64,000 nucleotides of DNA from positions 19,619,147-19,683,146 of the forward strand of contig OZ038457.1 of assembly GCA_964036195.1 (NCBI GenBank). Direction: 5' to 3'. A program made the translations under genes and the position numbers. This document shows positions 25,165 to 37,800 of the stretch, one piece after another. The DNA comes from Sphaerolaimus hirsutus (Eukaryota > Nematoda > Chromadorea > Monhysterida > Sphaerolaimidae). Numbering within the stretch: the first letter of the stretch is position 1; every line of letters starts with the position of its first letter. The notes beneath the pieces were generated by a model. The model made no database searches. It saw nothing but the letters and a program-made list of their open reading frames with translations, and had not been told where the DNA came from.

Positions 25165-26709
25165 ATGGGCGAGCCCTCGGTGGACCCGAACATGGCGTCG
25201 ATGCCCGCCTCGGGCGGCAGCTCGTCGCACACTATCTCCAATCCGACCGAGAGTCGCATGGCTTTCAAGGTTGGGTTAGGTTGAGAGGGCTTGGGGCAAT
25301 GGAACGCGAGAAATCGATCAACTTCCTGGGGCAGTCCCGCACCCTGTAAAGTCGTGTCTTGAATGTCATGCAAAATGTCAGTAATAAAATCTTTTCGTTT
25401 TTACTTTATTGACACTCTGCATGACTCCACGCTGCGCCATTCAATCACTACTAGTCGCTCTAAAATAAGGCACGAAACATTACCCTCTAAATAGCCAAAT
25501 TTCGGGACGAGCTGGCGGAAAAATAAGCCCCCTGAGTTAGACGAAATACGGTATTTAAACACACCCACACCCGAATCCAATTCCCCAAACGTAACAACCA
25601 CCTCAGGTGAAAACGTCCGACAACGCCCTGTACAAGGTGAACCCCGTGTTCGGCTTCGTCGAGCCCGGCTCGCAGGCGTCCGTCGAGGTGACCCGCTCCG
25701 ACGGGCCCGCCAAGGACGACAAGCTGATCATCCAGCTCGCGCCCACCACCCCCGACTGCGCCGATCCCAAAGTGAGTTTAGTGGAGCCGGGTGGGGGGGG
25801 GGGTTGAAACGTGGTGTAAAAACGTCGATGTATTGAACGTCGAAGAACCGGCAGCGTTGCTCTGTAGCTACTTGTACTATTTCGTATATAACCGTATTTC
25901 CTCCCAGGGGGTTTATTTTTTCAAAGTGAGAATTTTGAGGGCGGTGGGGTTTAACGAGGGGGGGTATACCTGAGTGACGTGACACCATCCACGCGTAGTT
26001 ATCAGTGCCTCGCGTTGGAAGTGCGCCAACGATTATTAACGCATGCTAGTTTCGTGAACAACGTAAAGTCACTGATCTATGTAATGCATTAACGGTTATG
26101 TAAATATTTTAAAACGTTAGTGATGGTAATAAATCCGTAGCGCAATCTATTTGACCTCTCGAATTGAATCAGCTTTCTCTACAAGCCCAGCCCGCTCCCT
26201 CAACACAGCAAAGTTGTTAAAACCGTATTTACGTTTACTCGATAAATATTTACGGATACTCGAGTACTGTGTAAATACGTTTACATTTCTCCCTGAAAAA
26301 AATACCGGTACTCACTTTCTCGCGTACTTTTTGAAAGTATGCGAGTACAGTAAACGTATTTCAAAAAGGCTATTTTATAGGATTTTTCAAGGCATAAAGG
26401 AAACAGAGAAAAGCTCAAAATATCCAAAATAGCATAAAAAGAGGCAAAAAAATTAACTAGTGAATTTGATCGTGAAAAAGTTCCAAAATTAGTGAGTGAA
26501 AATTGGGGCAAAATTTCTCAAATACCCACTTTTACGTTTTCCACCGACAAATGTAATATATTCACGTTTACTCATGAGTTAAAATAAATACTTATTGTTT
26601 AAGTTTACTTTCGAAAAAGTTCAGTACTTTTAACAACTCTGCAACGCAGGAGCCGTTCTCCGCGGGCGGCACGTTCCCCGAGCTGCCGGTGGCCCTGTCG
26701 GCCGCCTAA
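25165..26709 (+). CDS. Small MSP-domain (sperm-specific class P-like) protein
   Basis: Three exons: 25165-25269, 25607-25771 and 26650-26709, all phase 0, giving 109 residues. The order GGSSSHTISN, then AFKVKTSDNALYKVNPVFGF, then EPGSQASVEVTR, then KDDKLIIQLAP, then a short tail ending VALSAA matches nematode SSP-type single MSP domains, an immunoglobulin-like fold used in sperm motility or VAP-like binding. An in-frame upstream stretch (SGSAATPTPTPTAA) is open, so the start could lie further 5'. Third positions are strongly GC-biased, unlike the flanks. An AATAAA lies at 26958-26963. A hAT element fills the end of intron 2 and abuts exon 3. It could instead be the tail of a longer VAP-like gene. 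Confidence 0.75.
26209..26641. mobile_element. hAT-like element abutting exon 3 of the MSP-domain gene
   Basis: Ends CAAAGTTGTTAAAA / TTTTAACAACTCTG; flanks CAACACAG (26201-26208) and CAACGCAG (26642-26649), an 8-bp TSD with one mismatch. The interior has ACGTTTACTC words. The right-hand TSD ends in the AG immediately before exon 3. Confidence 0.78.
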
Positions 26710-26957
26710 GCGACAATTCGACCGCGTGCGCCCACATTTTTTGGGCCCATTTTTGGTGCCTATTTCGTGGCGCCGCGCACCCTCTACACTCGCAACTTGT
26801 GATATTGACTGCAATATGTGATGACACCTTCAAATCTCTAGTCTGGTGACGCGCGCCCGCCGTTCTGACCCGGCCACGGTGAAAAAAAACTATTGTGGCC
26901 ACTTTTTTTTGTGCCACTAGATCGACTTGTTTGACTAGCTTTCCAGACGACGATTAA

Positions 26958-26963
26958 AATAAA
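26958..26963 (+). terminator. Polyadenylation signal AATAAA of the MSP-domain gene
   Basis: First AATAAA after the stop codon, about 250 nt downstream on the coding strand. Confidence 0.5.
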
Positions 26964-27014
26964 TTTGCAACCACTGATTTCATGTGTTGAATGAACGAGA
27001 TTAGTGTGCAATTG

Positions 27015-27245
27015 CCGTATTTGCTTGAATAGTTCCTCCTTGAATAAATCCCCCTGTTAAGACAAGTGGGGAGGTAATAATCCCCCCTTTACAAAAATGA
27101 CTCGTTGTGTTGATAAAGCATATTCCGTGAAATAAACATGGTTGAAATTTTCGACAAAAAAATGATCCTTCCCTTGAATAATCCCGCCACCTCAAAAACG
27201 ACGAAATAATAATTCCCCGGGGAAATTATTCAAGCAAATACGGTA
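27015..27245. repeat. GCCGTATTTGCTTGAATAG...CAAGCAAATACGGTA element
   Basis: Palindromic ends with AATAATTCCCC words; between the MSP-domain gene and the pmt-1-like gene. Other members of the family: 245-372, 4279-4400, 5820-5940, 9434-9756, 24000-24410, 30515-30597, 54235-54640, 55380-55485 and 58595-58985. Confidence 0.65.
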
Positions 27246-27463
27246 GTAACATGCTAGTGATGAAAAAAAAGAGCAGTAAAACAGTAGAACCGATATTTCA
27301 ACGAGAGTAAGACAACAGACAGCGGATGCGGTGCCGAATTCAAGGGCTACTTACGTGTCCACGGACGCATCGATAATTTTCCAACGAGAAGTAAAACACA
27401 AAAATAAAATAAAAAAAATCTCAAAAAAAATTATGAAAATCTACGCACATAAATATATCTCAT

Positions 27464-30400
27464 CTAAAAATGTCGACTACGTTCGCTCGAAAATGTACGC
27501 AACCATTTCGCCCGTTCCATCAGATGGGCATTTTCTCTGCAGCGTCCATCCAGCGAAAGCCTGGGCGATTTGAGCACCATTTTTTCCGGAAAAAAATCGA
27601 GCCCTGTAAAAATCACCTCGCTTCCAGCTTCACAATTAACATCCCAATTGTTGCTTTCGGAGCGGAGCAAAATTAGCTGTTTCTTTCCGTCGCCGTCATC
27701 GAATAAACTCTGCAAAAATCTCATATAGAGAAACTTAAGTTGAGCATTAAGTTGAACTTCAATTATATTTATTTTTTTCTCACCAATATAGAGGGCGTGA
27801 CGTCATCAGGGGGCACTCATAGACCCTGTAAAGAGCACCGTCAAATGTCAAATGTCATGCAAAGTGTCAAAAGTCATAGAAAATGCCCTGCAAAATGGCA
27901 ACCATTTCGCAGGGAATTTTCCATGACTTATGACACTTTGCATGACATTTGACATTTCACAGGGCTCTTTATAGGTTCTGAGAGTGACACCTGGACACAT
28001 GTTCAGTGCACAGACAATTCTCGGAGCCATAGCAGCCAGTGGGATTGGGTAGTCGCATGACTTTCTGCATAATGTTGTGGATGTTCATAAAATATATAGA
28101 AAAGAAAGAAGACGAATACTAAGCACTCAGTAGACGGATAGAGTAAAAATGCTGGATGGACTTATTCCAATAAAATTAATTTCCTAATTATCACTAGGAT
28201 TGGTGCGGGTGTCTTTTTTTATCAACTGCTCAAAACATTTTTTTCCAAAAACGGCTCAGAGGATTTTACACGTTTTCCAACCCTATTAGCCGTCCCGATA
28301 GGTTGGATACGGATAAACAGTGAACATCTGTTTGGAATTTGAAAACCCAAAATGATATTTGCAAGAACAAAATCACTAAAAACGGAGCTTTGATGACCGA
28401 CCTTAGCTGACATACCCCAAAACGAAACACGAGAAAAATCAAACGTCTCACAAATCTGGCAGGAAGACAGCGCGCACTTTCTTATCCTTCACTTCATTCA
28501 TACTTTTGACGGCGCACCGGTACAGGAAGGCGTCGGTCTCGGCGCACACCACCATGCCGTTCCTGGCCTAGGTGCCCATGTGGTGCTGGTGTGGAAAATA
28601 TAGATGGACAAATACTGGTGGACCTGATTAATAACAGACTGAACTTGATTTAGTTATTTATGATTACTTAAATCTAGTGACTCGGTTACTATTTTTTAAT
28701 ACACGATACTATTGCTATTTATATTTTAAAATCTCCGGAATAGCCCAACAAATGAGTTTTTAAGCCAATGAAATGTGTCCAATGAAATTGTTATCTCAGT
28801 CTAAGCATATTTTTTAGTATCTCACTAGTCCAGAATTGCAAATTATATCACCCGACACTACAAGGAATACAAGAGGTACTAGCATTTGCTATTTGAAATG
28901 GGTCAATCCTTTGATGGGCGTTCTTGTTGTGGATTACCATCAGCACGCCGTCATCCGCTGCACTTGCATCCTGTCAATAGAAAAATGGCGTATAGCATGT
29001 GTGGCGGTACGCTGTGAGCGGGCAATGCACACGTAGGCCTAGTAGTCATCTAAACCCATTGCTCATCTTGACCCACTGCTCATCTATTCCTACCCGTTGC
29101 TCAAATAATGCGCCTAATTGGGGGCCGTAGATGAGCAGGGACACATGCTCGTGCACACACAGTTATTTATGTCTTCATGTGCCAAAAATGTCAGCGTTGA
29201 AATTCAACAAAATATAGCGCCAAATTTTTCCACCGATTTTTCAGAAAATGCAAGGTGATAGACATGCCGACCTGTTTCACAGCATCAATTACCACCTTGG
29301 TCCTTTGCAGCACTTCAGAACTGGCCATTGCCGAGTCAAACTTTGATTGAGCCTCAATTTGCATTGTAGCGCTTTCAGGTATGACAACGTCTTTCAAATA
29401 ACTAGCATCAGTAGCGGGTGGCGATTTTCCGCCGCAGAGACAAGGCACTTTCTGCACCAGCATGTGAATTTGGCGCCAATTCCCTTCCACCTGTGTTGAC
29501 GATATCGATATTGACGAAATTTAAGTTCAACATTACATAACGGCAGTGGTATTCTAGATTTTGACCCTCCGGGGGGTTGGGTGGGTAGCTAAGCGCCCTG
29601 CGGGATAGATAGGATTCTGGGCGGTTTGGAGGGGGGTATGGTAACTTAGCCACAAAGAGAAGTGATGTAAAAAAGTGTCACCGAGGCTGGCGCTAGCGCC
29701 AAAGCGAAACGGTGATGGAGTTTTTGGCGCCTGGCGCCAAAGCTAGGAGCTTGCTCATCTGTACATCACTACCGAAGAGTCACCGGGCGCTCATCACTTC
29801 TATCACAAACCGACCTCAATATAAGTAGTCACTGATTTCGCCCACAGTAATTTGAACCTGAAGCATTGCGCATCTGTATCTGGCTGACTGCTCAGCTGAT
29901 TTGAGCACATTCGGCTGAGCAAATGGAGATACAGCGATTTGGGCCGGTAAAATGTCGGATTTTCGGGGCTAAGCTGCATTGTGGTCCGTTGAGCTGTAAA
30001 TTGATTTGAATGGTAGATTTAAGTGTGGGGAAATTCGAAAATAAAAGCTATTAACACTGGGGGTCATGTCCGCACCCTCGGGTGCGCGAGACAAAAACTT
30101 GTCAAGTGTCATGTAAAATGTCAGCTTACTATCATTCATTTGTCATGAATTTTCAGTGAATTTTGTCTGGCATTTTCCATCTTTTTGAAAAGGAGTTGAT
30201 GGCCGTTTACAGGGCGGTTTGGAGTTATGTTCAGTAGCCGATTCGGCTCCCGTCGGAGATTGTGCGACACAAATTTATGGCCCATTTACATATTGAGTTT
30301 GACGGGTCGCCCAAATTCCATTATCTTTGACGTGCCTACACACGCTAGTTTTGATCGAGATTTTGAAAACTCATAAACAAGCTTTGAACGCATTTGAGTT

Positions 30401-33400
30401 CACTGGAATGAGGTGACTGTCAACTAGTTGACGGAAACGAAAAACATACTCATACATGTAAATGAAAAACAACAAAAACAAAAACTGAGTGATTTTTTTT
30501 CATTTCCCTCAACTGCCGTATTTCCTCGATACACCCCCCTCAAAATTCACACTCTGAAACAATCACCCCAAGGGGGTATTTCGAGGAAATACGGTAGTTG
30601 GCAGTCACCTCATTCCAGCAAACTCAAATGCGTTCAAAGCTGGTTTCATGTGTGCGTGTCGCGTGTGTGAGGCTGCCAGAGTTGCAAAAACGTATTTACG
30701 TTTACCCGAAATACCCGGTTATTCGGGTATTTATACTTACGTTTACGTTTACGTTTTCATAAAATACCGTTACGTTTTGTTACGTTTTACTGACCGAAAT
30801 ACCCGGGTACCAGAGAAAACGTAAAAAACGTTGTGAGACCAAAAAATTTTCAGCAAAATGCAACTTCCGCCAAAAATTTCCGACAACTTAAAAAATTTTG
30901 CGCGCCAGCGCACACTTTTCCTCCACAGAAGCCGTATTTTCAAAATAGGTATATTCAATATTCAAATTACTCTATATTTCGACCCCACCTGCAGTGCAGA
31001 GTAAAATATTATGTATCATTTCCCAAACTCGAATTGTGCCAAATGCTTATAAAAGTCAGCAGATGCTGTTATTTAGTGGCTTTCGTGAATTGATTTTGTC
31101 CTATTTGAAGATCAAATGTTGAAAGAACTCAATGAATCGTCATAACATCATGTTTTTGTGAGATAACACTTGGGAAAACGTTGACAGAACGTTAAAAATT
31201 GATTGAAAAACTGGCGAAAAAATAGAAGGGTAGCTTCCAACAGACGGCGTCTCCATAATAGAAAGTTGGTGAAAAATAGAAAGGCACCCTTCTATTAGAT
31301 GAAATATGGTAATCATTTTTTTACGTTTACGTTTTATTTTACGTTTTCCCAGGTATTTTAAAAATACCTTACGTTTTAGTATTTATACTTTCATTTTGGA
31401 AAAGGTATTTACGTTTGCGTTTACGTTTTCCAAAAATACCAGTATTTGACCAACTCTGGAGGCTGCTGTTTGCGTTAACAGCGTTTGCACGGGCTATGGG
31501 CCAATTTCTCTTACCACGCCGCGAAACCTAGAATTCAAATTTCTGCTGAACATAACTCAGTAGAATCGTTTGCAGAGGAGAAGCTGAACAAAATGTAGCC
31601 AAATTGAATTTGCGAATTCAAAGCCACACAATTGAGTTTCACTAACTGGAAGACGTGCTGCATGACTCCCGGATGTGCAAAAATCCATTGGGTCGGAGCC
31701 ACCTCAACGCATTTGACAAAAACTGTACAGTTTCGGTGTCGTTCAGGTACATCATCAGCCAGTTGGTGAACATGATGTCCACGCTGGAAATGCATATTAC
31801 CTAAAGTATATCCTAGAATAACCCCCCCATGTTACCTGACTGTGGAAATAATAACTCCCCCCTCTCTGGGTGGGAACAGCGTCCATGTATAAAAAAGTTG
31901 TATGATGTGTTCATTCAAAAGTACCGTATTTACTCGAATAATTCCCCCGGGGAATTATTTTTTCCTCAGACATTTTTGAGGGGGGAACTATTCAAGGGGG
32001 GAATTATTCAAGTGGGGGAATTATTATTTCCTCAAAATTTTCAGGTATATTTTCATCACACTACATACACATGTACATCCAATTTCCATTGGTAATGCAC
32101 ATTCCATTGCATCTTTCGAATTCGATGAATCAGTCCAGGCACAGCTTTTTTGCTTGGTTTCATTTCATCGATTGTTTTTTTAAATAAATGTGCATCATCT
32201 ATCCTCTCATTTGGGTGGGGGATTATTCAAGTGGGGGTATTATTTTTTCCTCACTCGTCTAGCAGGGGGGAATTATTCGAGGGGGGGATTATTCAAGTGG
32301 GGGGAATTATTCGAGTAAATACGGTATGTATTATTTTGCTGTTGATGGCCACTAGCATTGATGTCATTGCATGAATTAAGGAATTTCTAATCTGATTTAC
32401 AGGTTTATGCCACCCCATTCAGAGAATATATTGATAATGCATTTTACTTAATATTCCGACGAAAAAAATAACTCCTCCCCTCGAATGACTCCCCAGTGAA
32501 AAGATTGTGACAAAAAGTAACTCCCCTGGGGACTTACTCGAGGATATACGGTACATGTAAAAATCACGTCATCCGACACAGTATTCAAGTGGCAAGTGAC
32601 TTAAATTTACATAAATAAGTGAGTGTTTTCATTTGTGAATTTGTCCCTTTACTAATATAAATACAAATATTTACAGCTTACAGTTTTCCCTATTAGGATA
32701 CTTGTCAAACGGCGACTTCGCACGGGACCAAGCGCCAGTATATACCGATGAACAAACGACCAGTTAAATGTTTCGACATGTCAAAAAAATTGCAATGTCC
32801 AGAGCATGTCATACATAAAAAACGTCGCCTCACCTTTCTTCAGGGACAGTCAAATGGACAGCATCGCTCAAAATGTATTTGACATTTTCGTTGCCCGAAT
32901 GAATCTCCCTGTTTTTCTCCAGAAACGACTCTATAAAATCGACCGCTGTGACCGTGCGCGCGCCCGCAGCCACGAATGCGGATGTGAAACGTCTGAGTGA
33001 TAAATTCAGGATTTTACCGTTATTCGTGTTTTTAGTGATTTCTTTTTATCAAGGGTTGTGGAGAGAAAATGATCTAAAGCTGTAGTAACCAACAGAAGCA
33101 TTTTAAGTGCTTTTGCCAAGATGAATTTTTGTGTCTTCATACAAAACAAACAAACAAAAACCCTATCGCACTCTTACGCTAAAAAATGTGAATGTTTACC
33201 GACAAACCAAGTGCCAATTCCGCGTAAGTAAACGAGTAACAAGAATGCTCTCATGCCGCATGACAAGCCATGAGATATTACATGATTTGAATCATGTGGC
33301 AGCTGAACTGTACTTTCATTTTATTTTCAAATCTACTTGTGTCTAAAATGTTTACTTGCCACCTCAATTACCACTTACAACTTTACTTATCACTTACACC

Positions 33401-34143
33401 TTTTCACGTCACCTGTCAACTTGCAGAATTGGTGTGCTCAAAAACAGACCCAATTCCAGCGCCGACGTCCAGCACGTCCAGGTCGACCACTGGCGGCATG
33501 CTGCTCAAAATGTCCCATTTGTCGCCTGAAAACATTCTACACATTGCATTCATTCATTGATTTTGAGTTGATCCTCAGGGTGCAATTCCAGCTTGATACA
33601 CAAAAATGTGTCTTAAAGTGAACAGTACTAGAATGTCAAATTTCCGTTTTCCTTTCCGCAGGCATTTTTTTTCCGTTTTCCGGCAAGTGCAAATTTTATT
33701 CCGTTTCCGCAGGCAAAATTCTTTCCGTTTTCCGCAGGCAAATTTTTTTCCGTTTTCATGCAAGTGCAAAAATCATCCGTTTCCGTTTTCCGGCAAGTGC
33801 AAAAAAATTCCGTGTCCGTTTTCCGTAAAAAGTTTTGTTGACACCCTAAACACTTTCCTAATTTAAACGATGCTTTTTCATCATTTTACAGGTTTTAGTG
33901 TACACACTGGGAAGTTGCAACAGCAAATATGCCACAAACCCAATTAAAAAGACATTAGCGCACGGGACACGTATAGAACACCGTAAAACTTCACAACGGC
34001 GTTAAACGGTACCATGCCCCGCCCCTCTAACCTTCAGTGAGCGCGGCGGCGTGCTCGTTGAGCATCATGGACGTGACGTCGGGCTTGTGCGAGTGCCGCG
34101 CCCAGTACGACTGCAACTCGACGCGACTGTCGCCCGCCGCCAT
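27464..34143 (-). CDS. pmt-1: Phosphoethanolamine N-methyltransferase, PMT-1 type
   Basis: SAM-dependent enzyme that methylates phosphoethanolamine on the way to phosphocholine. Exons: 34032-34143 (ATG), 33450-33525, 32834-32992, 31647-31783, 29815-29993, 29272-29490, 28938-28970, 28452-28567, probably one unlocated exon, then 27464-27709 with the stop. SAM motif I is VLDVGAGIGRFT; then AVDFIESFLEKN, a SDAVHL motif, FTNWLMMYL, WLRPNGFLHIRESC and NPTFYR, all typical of the family. NWRQIHMLVQKVP marks the linker to the vestigial second domain. Phases join perfectly through exon 8, which ends in phase 2, whereas the last exon starts in phase 0; a missing exon (candidate around 28000-28064) would resolve this. 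Assignment of the final exon is the weakest part. Intron 4 holds a 782-bp hAT element. Confidence 0.82.
27814..27993. repeat. CCTGTAAA/TGTCAAATG foldback element
   Basis: AGACCCTGTAAAG...GTCAAATGTCATGCAAAGTG on one side and CACTTTGCATGACATTTGAC...GGTTCTGAGAGTG on the other; palindromic around AAATGGCAACCATTT at about 27893-27907. Confidence 0.65.
30677..31458. mobile_element. hAT-like element with ACGTAAA/TTTACGT words, in pmt-1-like intron 4
   Basis: TIRs CAGAGTTG / CAACTCTG with perfect TSD GAGGCTGC (30669-30676 and 31459-31466). Both ends are arrays of ACGTTTACGTTTT and AAATACCCGG words. The middle third (about 30830-31300) is not repetitive. Length 782 bp. Confidence 0.85.
31923..32325. 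repeat. TACCGTATTTACTCGAATAA...GTAAATACGGTA element
   Basis: TIRs TACCGTATTTACTCGAATAA and TTATTCGAGTAAATACGGTA, with TTCCCCC / GGGGGAA words inside each end. The terminal TA fits a TA target duplication of a Tc1/mariner-type MITE (inference). It lies in pmt-1-like intron 3. Confidence 0.65.
33630..33848. mobile_element. Decayed TTTCCG-word hAT-like copy in pmt-1-like intron 1
   Basis: Begins TAGAATGTCAAATTTCCG and ends GTTGACACCCTA, matching the ends of the elements at 14033 and 37744 with one altered TIR. The interior is a TTCCGTTTTCCGG array. Flanks share only a partial duplication (AACA), so it is older or truncated. Confidence 0.6.
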
Positions 34144-34804
34144 GCTTCTTGCTTGTTAAATCGACTGCGAAAAGCGACCAATTGTGGAAATGAACGGAAA
34201 AGCGTCTGGTTTTGTACAAAGGACCGAAATCAATGGCAATTCACCGGCCGGCACGCAAAGGCCGCTGGTTTTTGACTTTTGCCGCGCGGCCGCTCGCAAA
34301 TAGCGTGGTATCGCGTTTCTCCATCAGCGAAACATTTACGGTGAAAAAGCGCCGTTATCAGGCGACCTCGGAACTGTTTTACCACATGTTTTACTTTCTG
34401 CGTACCAAATTGTACTTTCGGAAAGGTTTCGTAAATGGCCTTTAGGCTCAGGAAATAACGAGCGGGAATGCGACCGGTGATATTTTACTTGCCGGGAAAA
34501 AAATGTCATTTGAACGGTCAGTTATCAGGGTGTGAGCTAAATGATTAGTGTATAAGTTGTCTATGAGCTGTTACAGAACTTTTTTCATGTGTGTCGTCAG
34601 TAAAACTGTTTGTGTGACTTGATTCGTCAATGACGTACATACGATCCGTGCCACACGAAGCAATAAACCGGAGATTTTCGCACGACTGTCGCCGTAAAAA
34701 TTTAAAATTCTCGTAATTTTGAAAAGAAGCTTACAATTCGCAGTTTGTGTTCATTAACAGTTGGATTACATATACAAAAATCTAATCGCAGAGTTGGGCG
34801 AAAA
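34144..34804. promoter_or_regulatory. Shared intergenic region between divergent pmt-1-like and TPX2-like genes
   Basis: Only 661 bp separate the two start codons, which face away from each other. The segment holds GC-rich islands (around 34250-34310) and AT-rich stretches, and no dispersed repeat that I recognise, unlike nearly every other non-coding stretch here. It must contain both 5' UTRs and both promoters. No TATA box or defined site is claimed. Confidence 0.5.
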
Positions 34805-37800
34805 ATGTCGCAAAACGTCGACCCGAATTACGAGGCGCACGCGCCGAAATTTTACGACTTCAACAACATGGACGATGATCCGAACATGTCGGGCGATTCG
34901 TGGTTTGAACGGAGAGCCGAAAAATGTTAGCATTTCGTCGTTTAAAACGCTTTTACGGTTTGATTAAAGTGTGACTTTTTGCAGTGGAGACGTTCGAGAT
35001 GCCGGCATACGATCCGGACCAAGATGATTTTAACAAAGAAAACGAGGGTATGTGTAGGGTTCAAACGATATATCGTATTGAATATCGGATATCGACCATT
35101 TTTTAATATCGAATATCGATATCGAAAATTTTGAAAAAATATCGAATATCGACCATTTTTTCGATATATCGAATCTGTATTGTGTCCCCAAATTTACTTT
35201 TCATTTTCATTTTGAGATGTTTATGGTTGATCTGATGTGCTTATAGTATTGTATTTGATGAGTAAAAGTACAGTATTTATAATGTCATTGTTGTTGGAGT
35301 GCTAAATTTGAAGCCAGAAAATGCTGATATACTTTTTTTGCAACATGCCCTTAAGCAATTAGGTTAGGATGAACTGTAATATCTACCAATTGTTATTTGT
35401 CTGATACACTTTGATTCATCATGTTTTTCTTCTATTTTCTACCATTGAGTGATGTAAAGCTTGTTAAAATCACTTGTACCATTCAAATTTCAGTAAAGAG
35501 ATGATTAAACATGTGTGCAACCACATGAAAATACAATATGCCACTTGAAATATGCCGTGCTATACCAAAAGCATATCGCAATATCGAATATCGAAAATAT
35601 CGAAATATCGACCATTTTTCAATATCGAATATCGAATATCGATATCGAGGTTCCATATCGTACCGATATCGAATATCGAGTTTCAGAAAAAAATATCGAT
35701 TATCGATATCAAAAAGTCATATCGTTTGAACCCTAGGTATGTGTAAATATTTATATTTGAACTAAATACATGTATATAGGGCATTTAGTGCACTGTGCGC
35801 CGCAAGTAGTAATTACGTTATGTTCCCTTTATGTGGTATTTTCGGTGCTGTTTCTGGTCGATTTTGTATCCTCAATAGTATCCTTAAACAATCCCCAAAC
35901 ACTTAAACGCAATAAAAATGAGAAGCATTACCGAATTTTCGAGTAAATGGTCGGCCCCATTTGCTGTATTTTTCCGGCATTTTGATAATTCCGCTTTTGT
36001 AAATCCTAAATGATAGAAATTCAAAATAATTCATGTCTGTAGACTCGAGTGTGTTTTAAGCTGGCTTATACGTTTTCCATTTGGTTTTTCGAAATTTCAA
36101 TAATAAACTAGTGTGTGTACGCACAATACCACAATGTCCCCCGCACAGGCGCCCACTCCCCATCTCCCACCGCAGCCCTAGACCCACCCCCAGACGGTCT
36201 ACTTTCAGAGGCGGAGTTGGTGCACTCGGTGCTGCAGCAGCCCACCGCGGACAAGGTGCCACCCAAACCCATGGCCGGCGACGGCAGCGCGCTGGACCAG
36301 GGCCAAGACGATGGCGCGCACTCGTCCCCGGCGAAAAGTGGCATCGATTATGATTATACTAGTGAATCGGTTGGTTTGGGTTGGGTCTGTGCCGGTGCGC
36401 ATGTAAACTCGGTGCGCATGTGACCATGTAGGCTAAGTTTTCCGAATTTTCCCATCACACTGATATTTTATAAGTAAATCGGTCCTCATACTGTCAATTC
36501 TCTACAAAATACACCGGATGGCGTGCCCGTCATATCAGCGATTTCTATACATGTATGTATGTATCAGTCGTATATGTATGTATATTTACGTACATATTAA
36601 CGATTTCTGGCGCCAGTGCTGTGACGCCATTCTGTCACCATGTAAGTAAAATACCCCCGTTAACCGTACGGAGTAAACAAACACCTCAAAAATCCTGCTA
36701 TGGCCCTCCGAGGACCGGGTTTGCATGTGCGTCGGGTTTACATGCGCACTGGATTTGGGCCGATGGGTTTGGGCGACATTTTCAGTGGGGTCTGGATGGG
36801 AGTGGTATTTGAAAACCTTCCGATTACCTGAAACTACTAGTCGATTGGGACCGTATACAGTTGAATATGACAGTGTAGCATTCCGCAAAAAAGCCCATTC
36901 CGCATTTTTGCCCATCCCGCAAATTATGTGACCCATCCCGCAAATGTGCCCATTCCGCAAACAGGTGATGCAACTTGCGGGATGGGTCACATAATTTGCG
37001 GGATGGGCAAAAATGCGGAATGGGCTTTTTTGCAGAATGGGCCCTTGCCGTTGAATATATCTATCATTAATTTACATGTAATAAAATTTGTACTAGTTGA
37101 ACACCTTACTAGTTGACATTGATTTCTACCCAACTTTAGTAAAATGTTAAGAATGTTTCCTTACTTCTTCTCCAGTAAATGTTTAGAATTGCAATTGATA
37201 AACCTTTTTCCCATTTCGCACAACCATAAAAGGTACTGCTGTCGACATTTGAACATTGCAAATGCATAAAATCCCATCACTTTCAGGAAGCAGACACAGT
37301 GGAGTCAGTCAAAAAACCTCCCTCCAATCCACCATCCCCAACCAATCACGACACAATTTCCATTGACGCCGAAACTCCGCCCCAAACCGCCACTGAAGCG
37401 GTCACTTCGGATCAAGATGGTTCGCAACCGACTGCGCAGAGTGAAAAGGCTCCTCTAGCTGAGGTACAGTTGGCTGACGCTGTGAAACCTGTCAAGCCGC
37501 CCGTGCCTGCGGCCGGGGCTCAGCGCCAGCAGAGAAGTGGTCCTGTGTGCGTGCATTTTTCTGTTTTTCTTTTGCCGTTTTGTTTCAGTTAGCGTCTCGT
37601 AGGTTTGCAAGGAAATAAGGTTAAGATACATAGATATTCGAAATGAAAGAGTGCTTTAAATCAGATTTTGAGAAATGCTGTTTTCTGTTGGCAATATCTA
37701 CATATTTAAAAAATTTATAGTCCAGTGATTTTAGACTTTGCATTAGGGTGTCAAATTTCCGTTTCCGTAGGCAAATTTTTTCCGTTTTCCGGCTGCTAAA

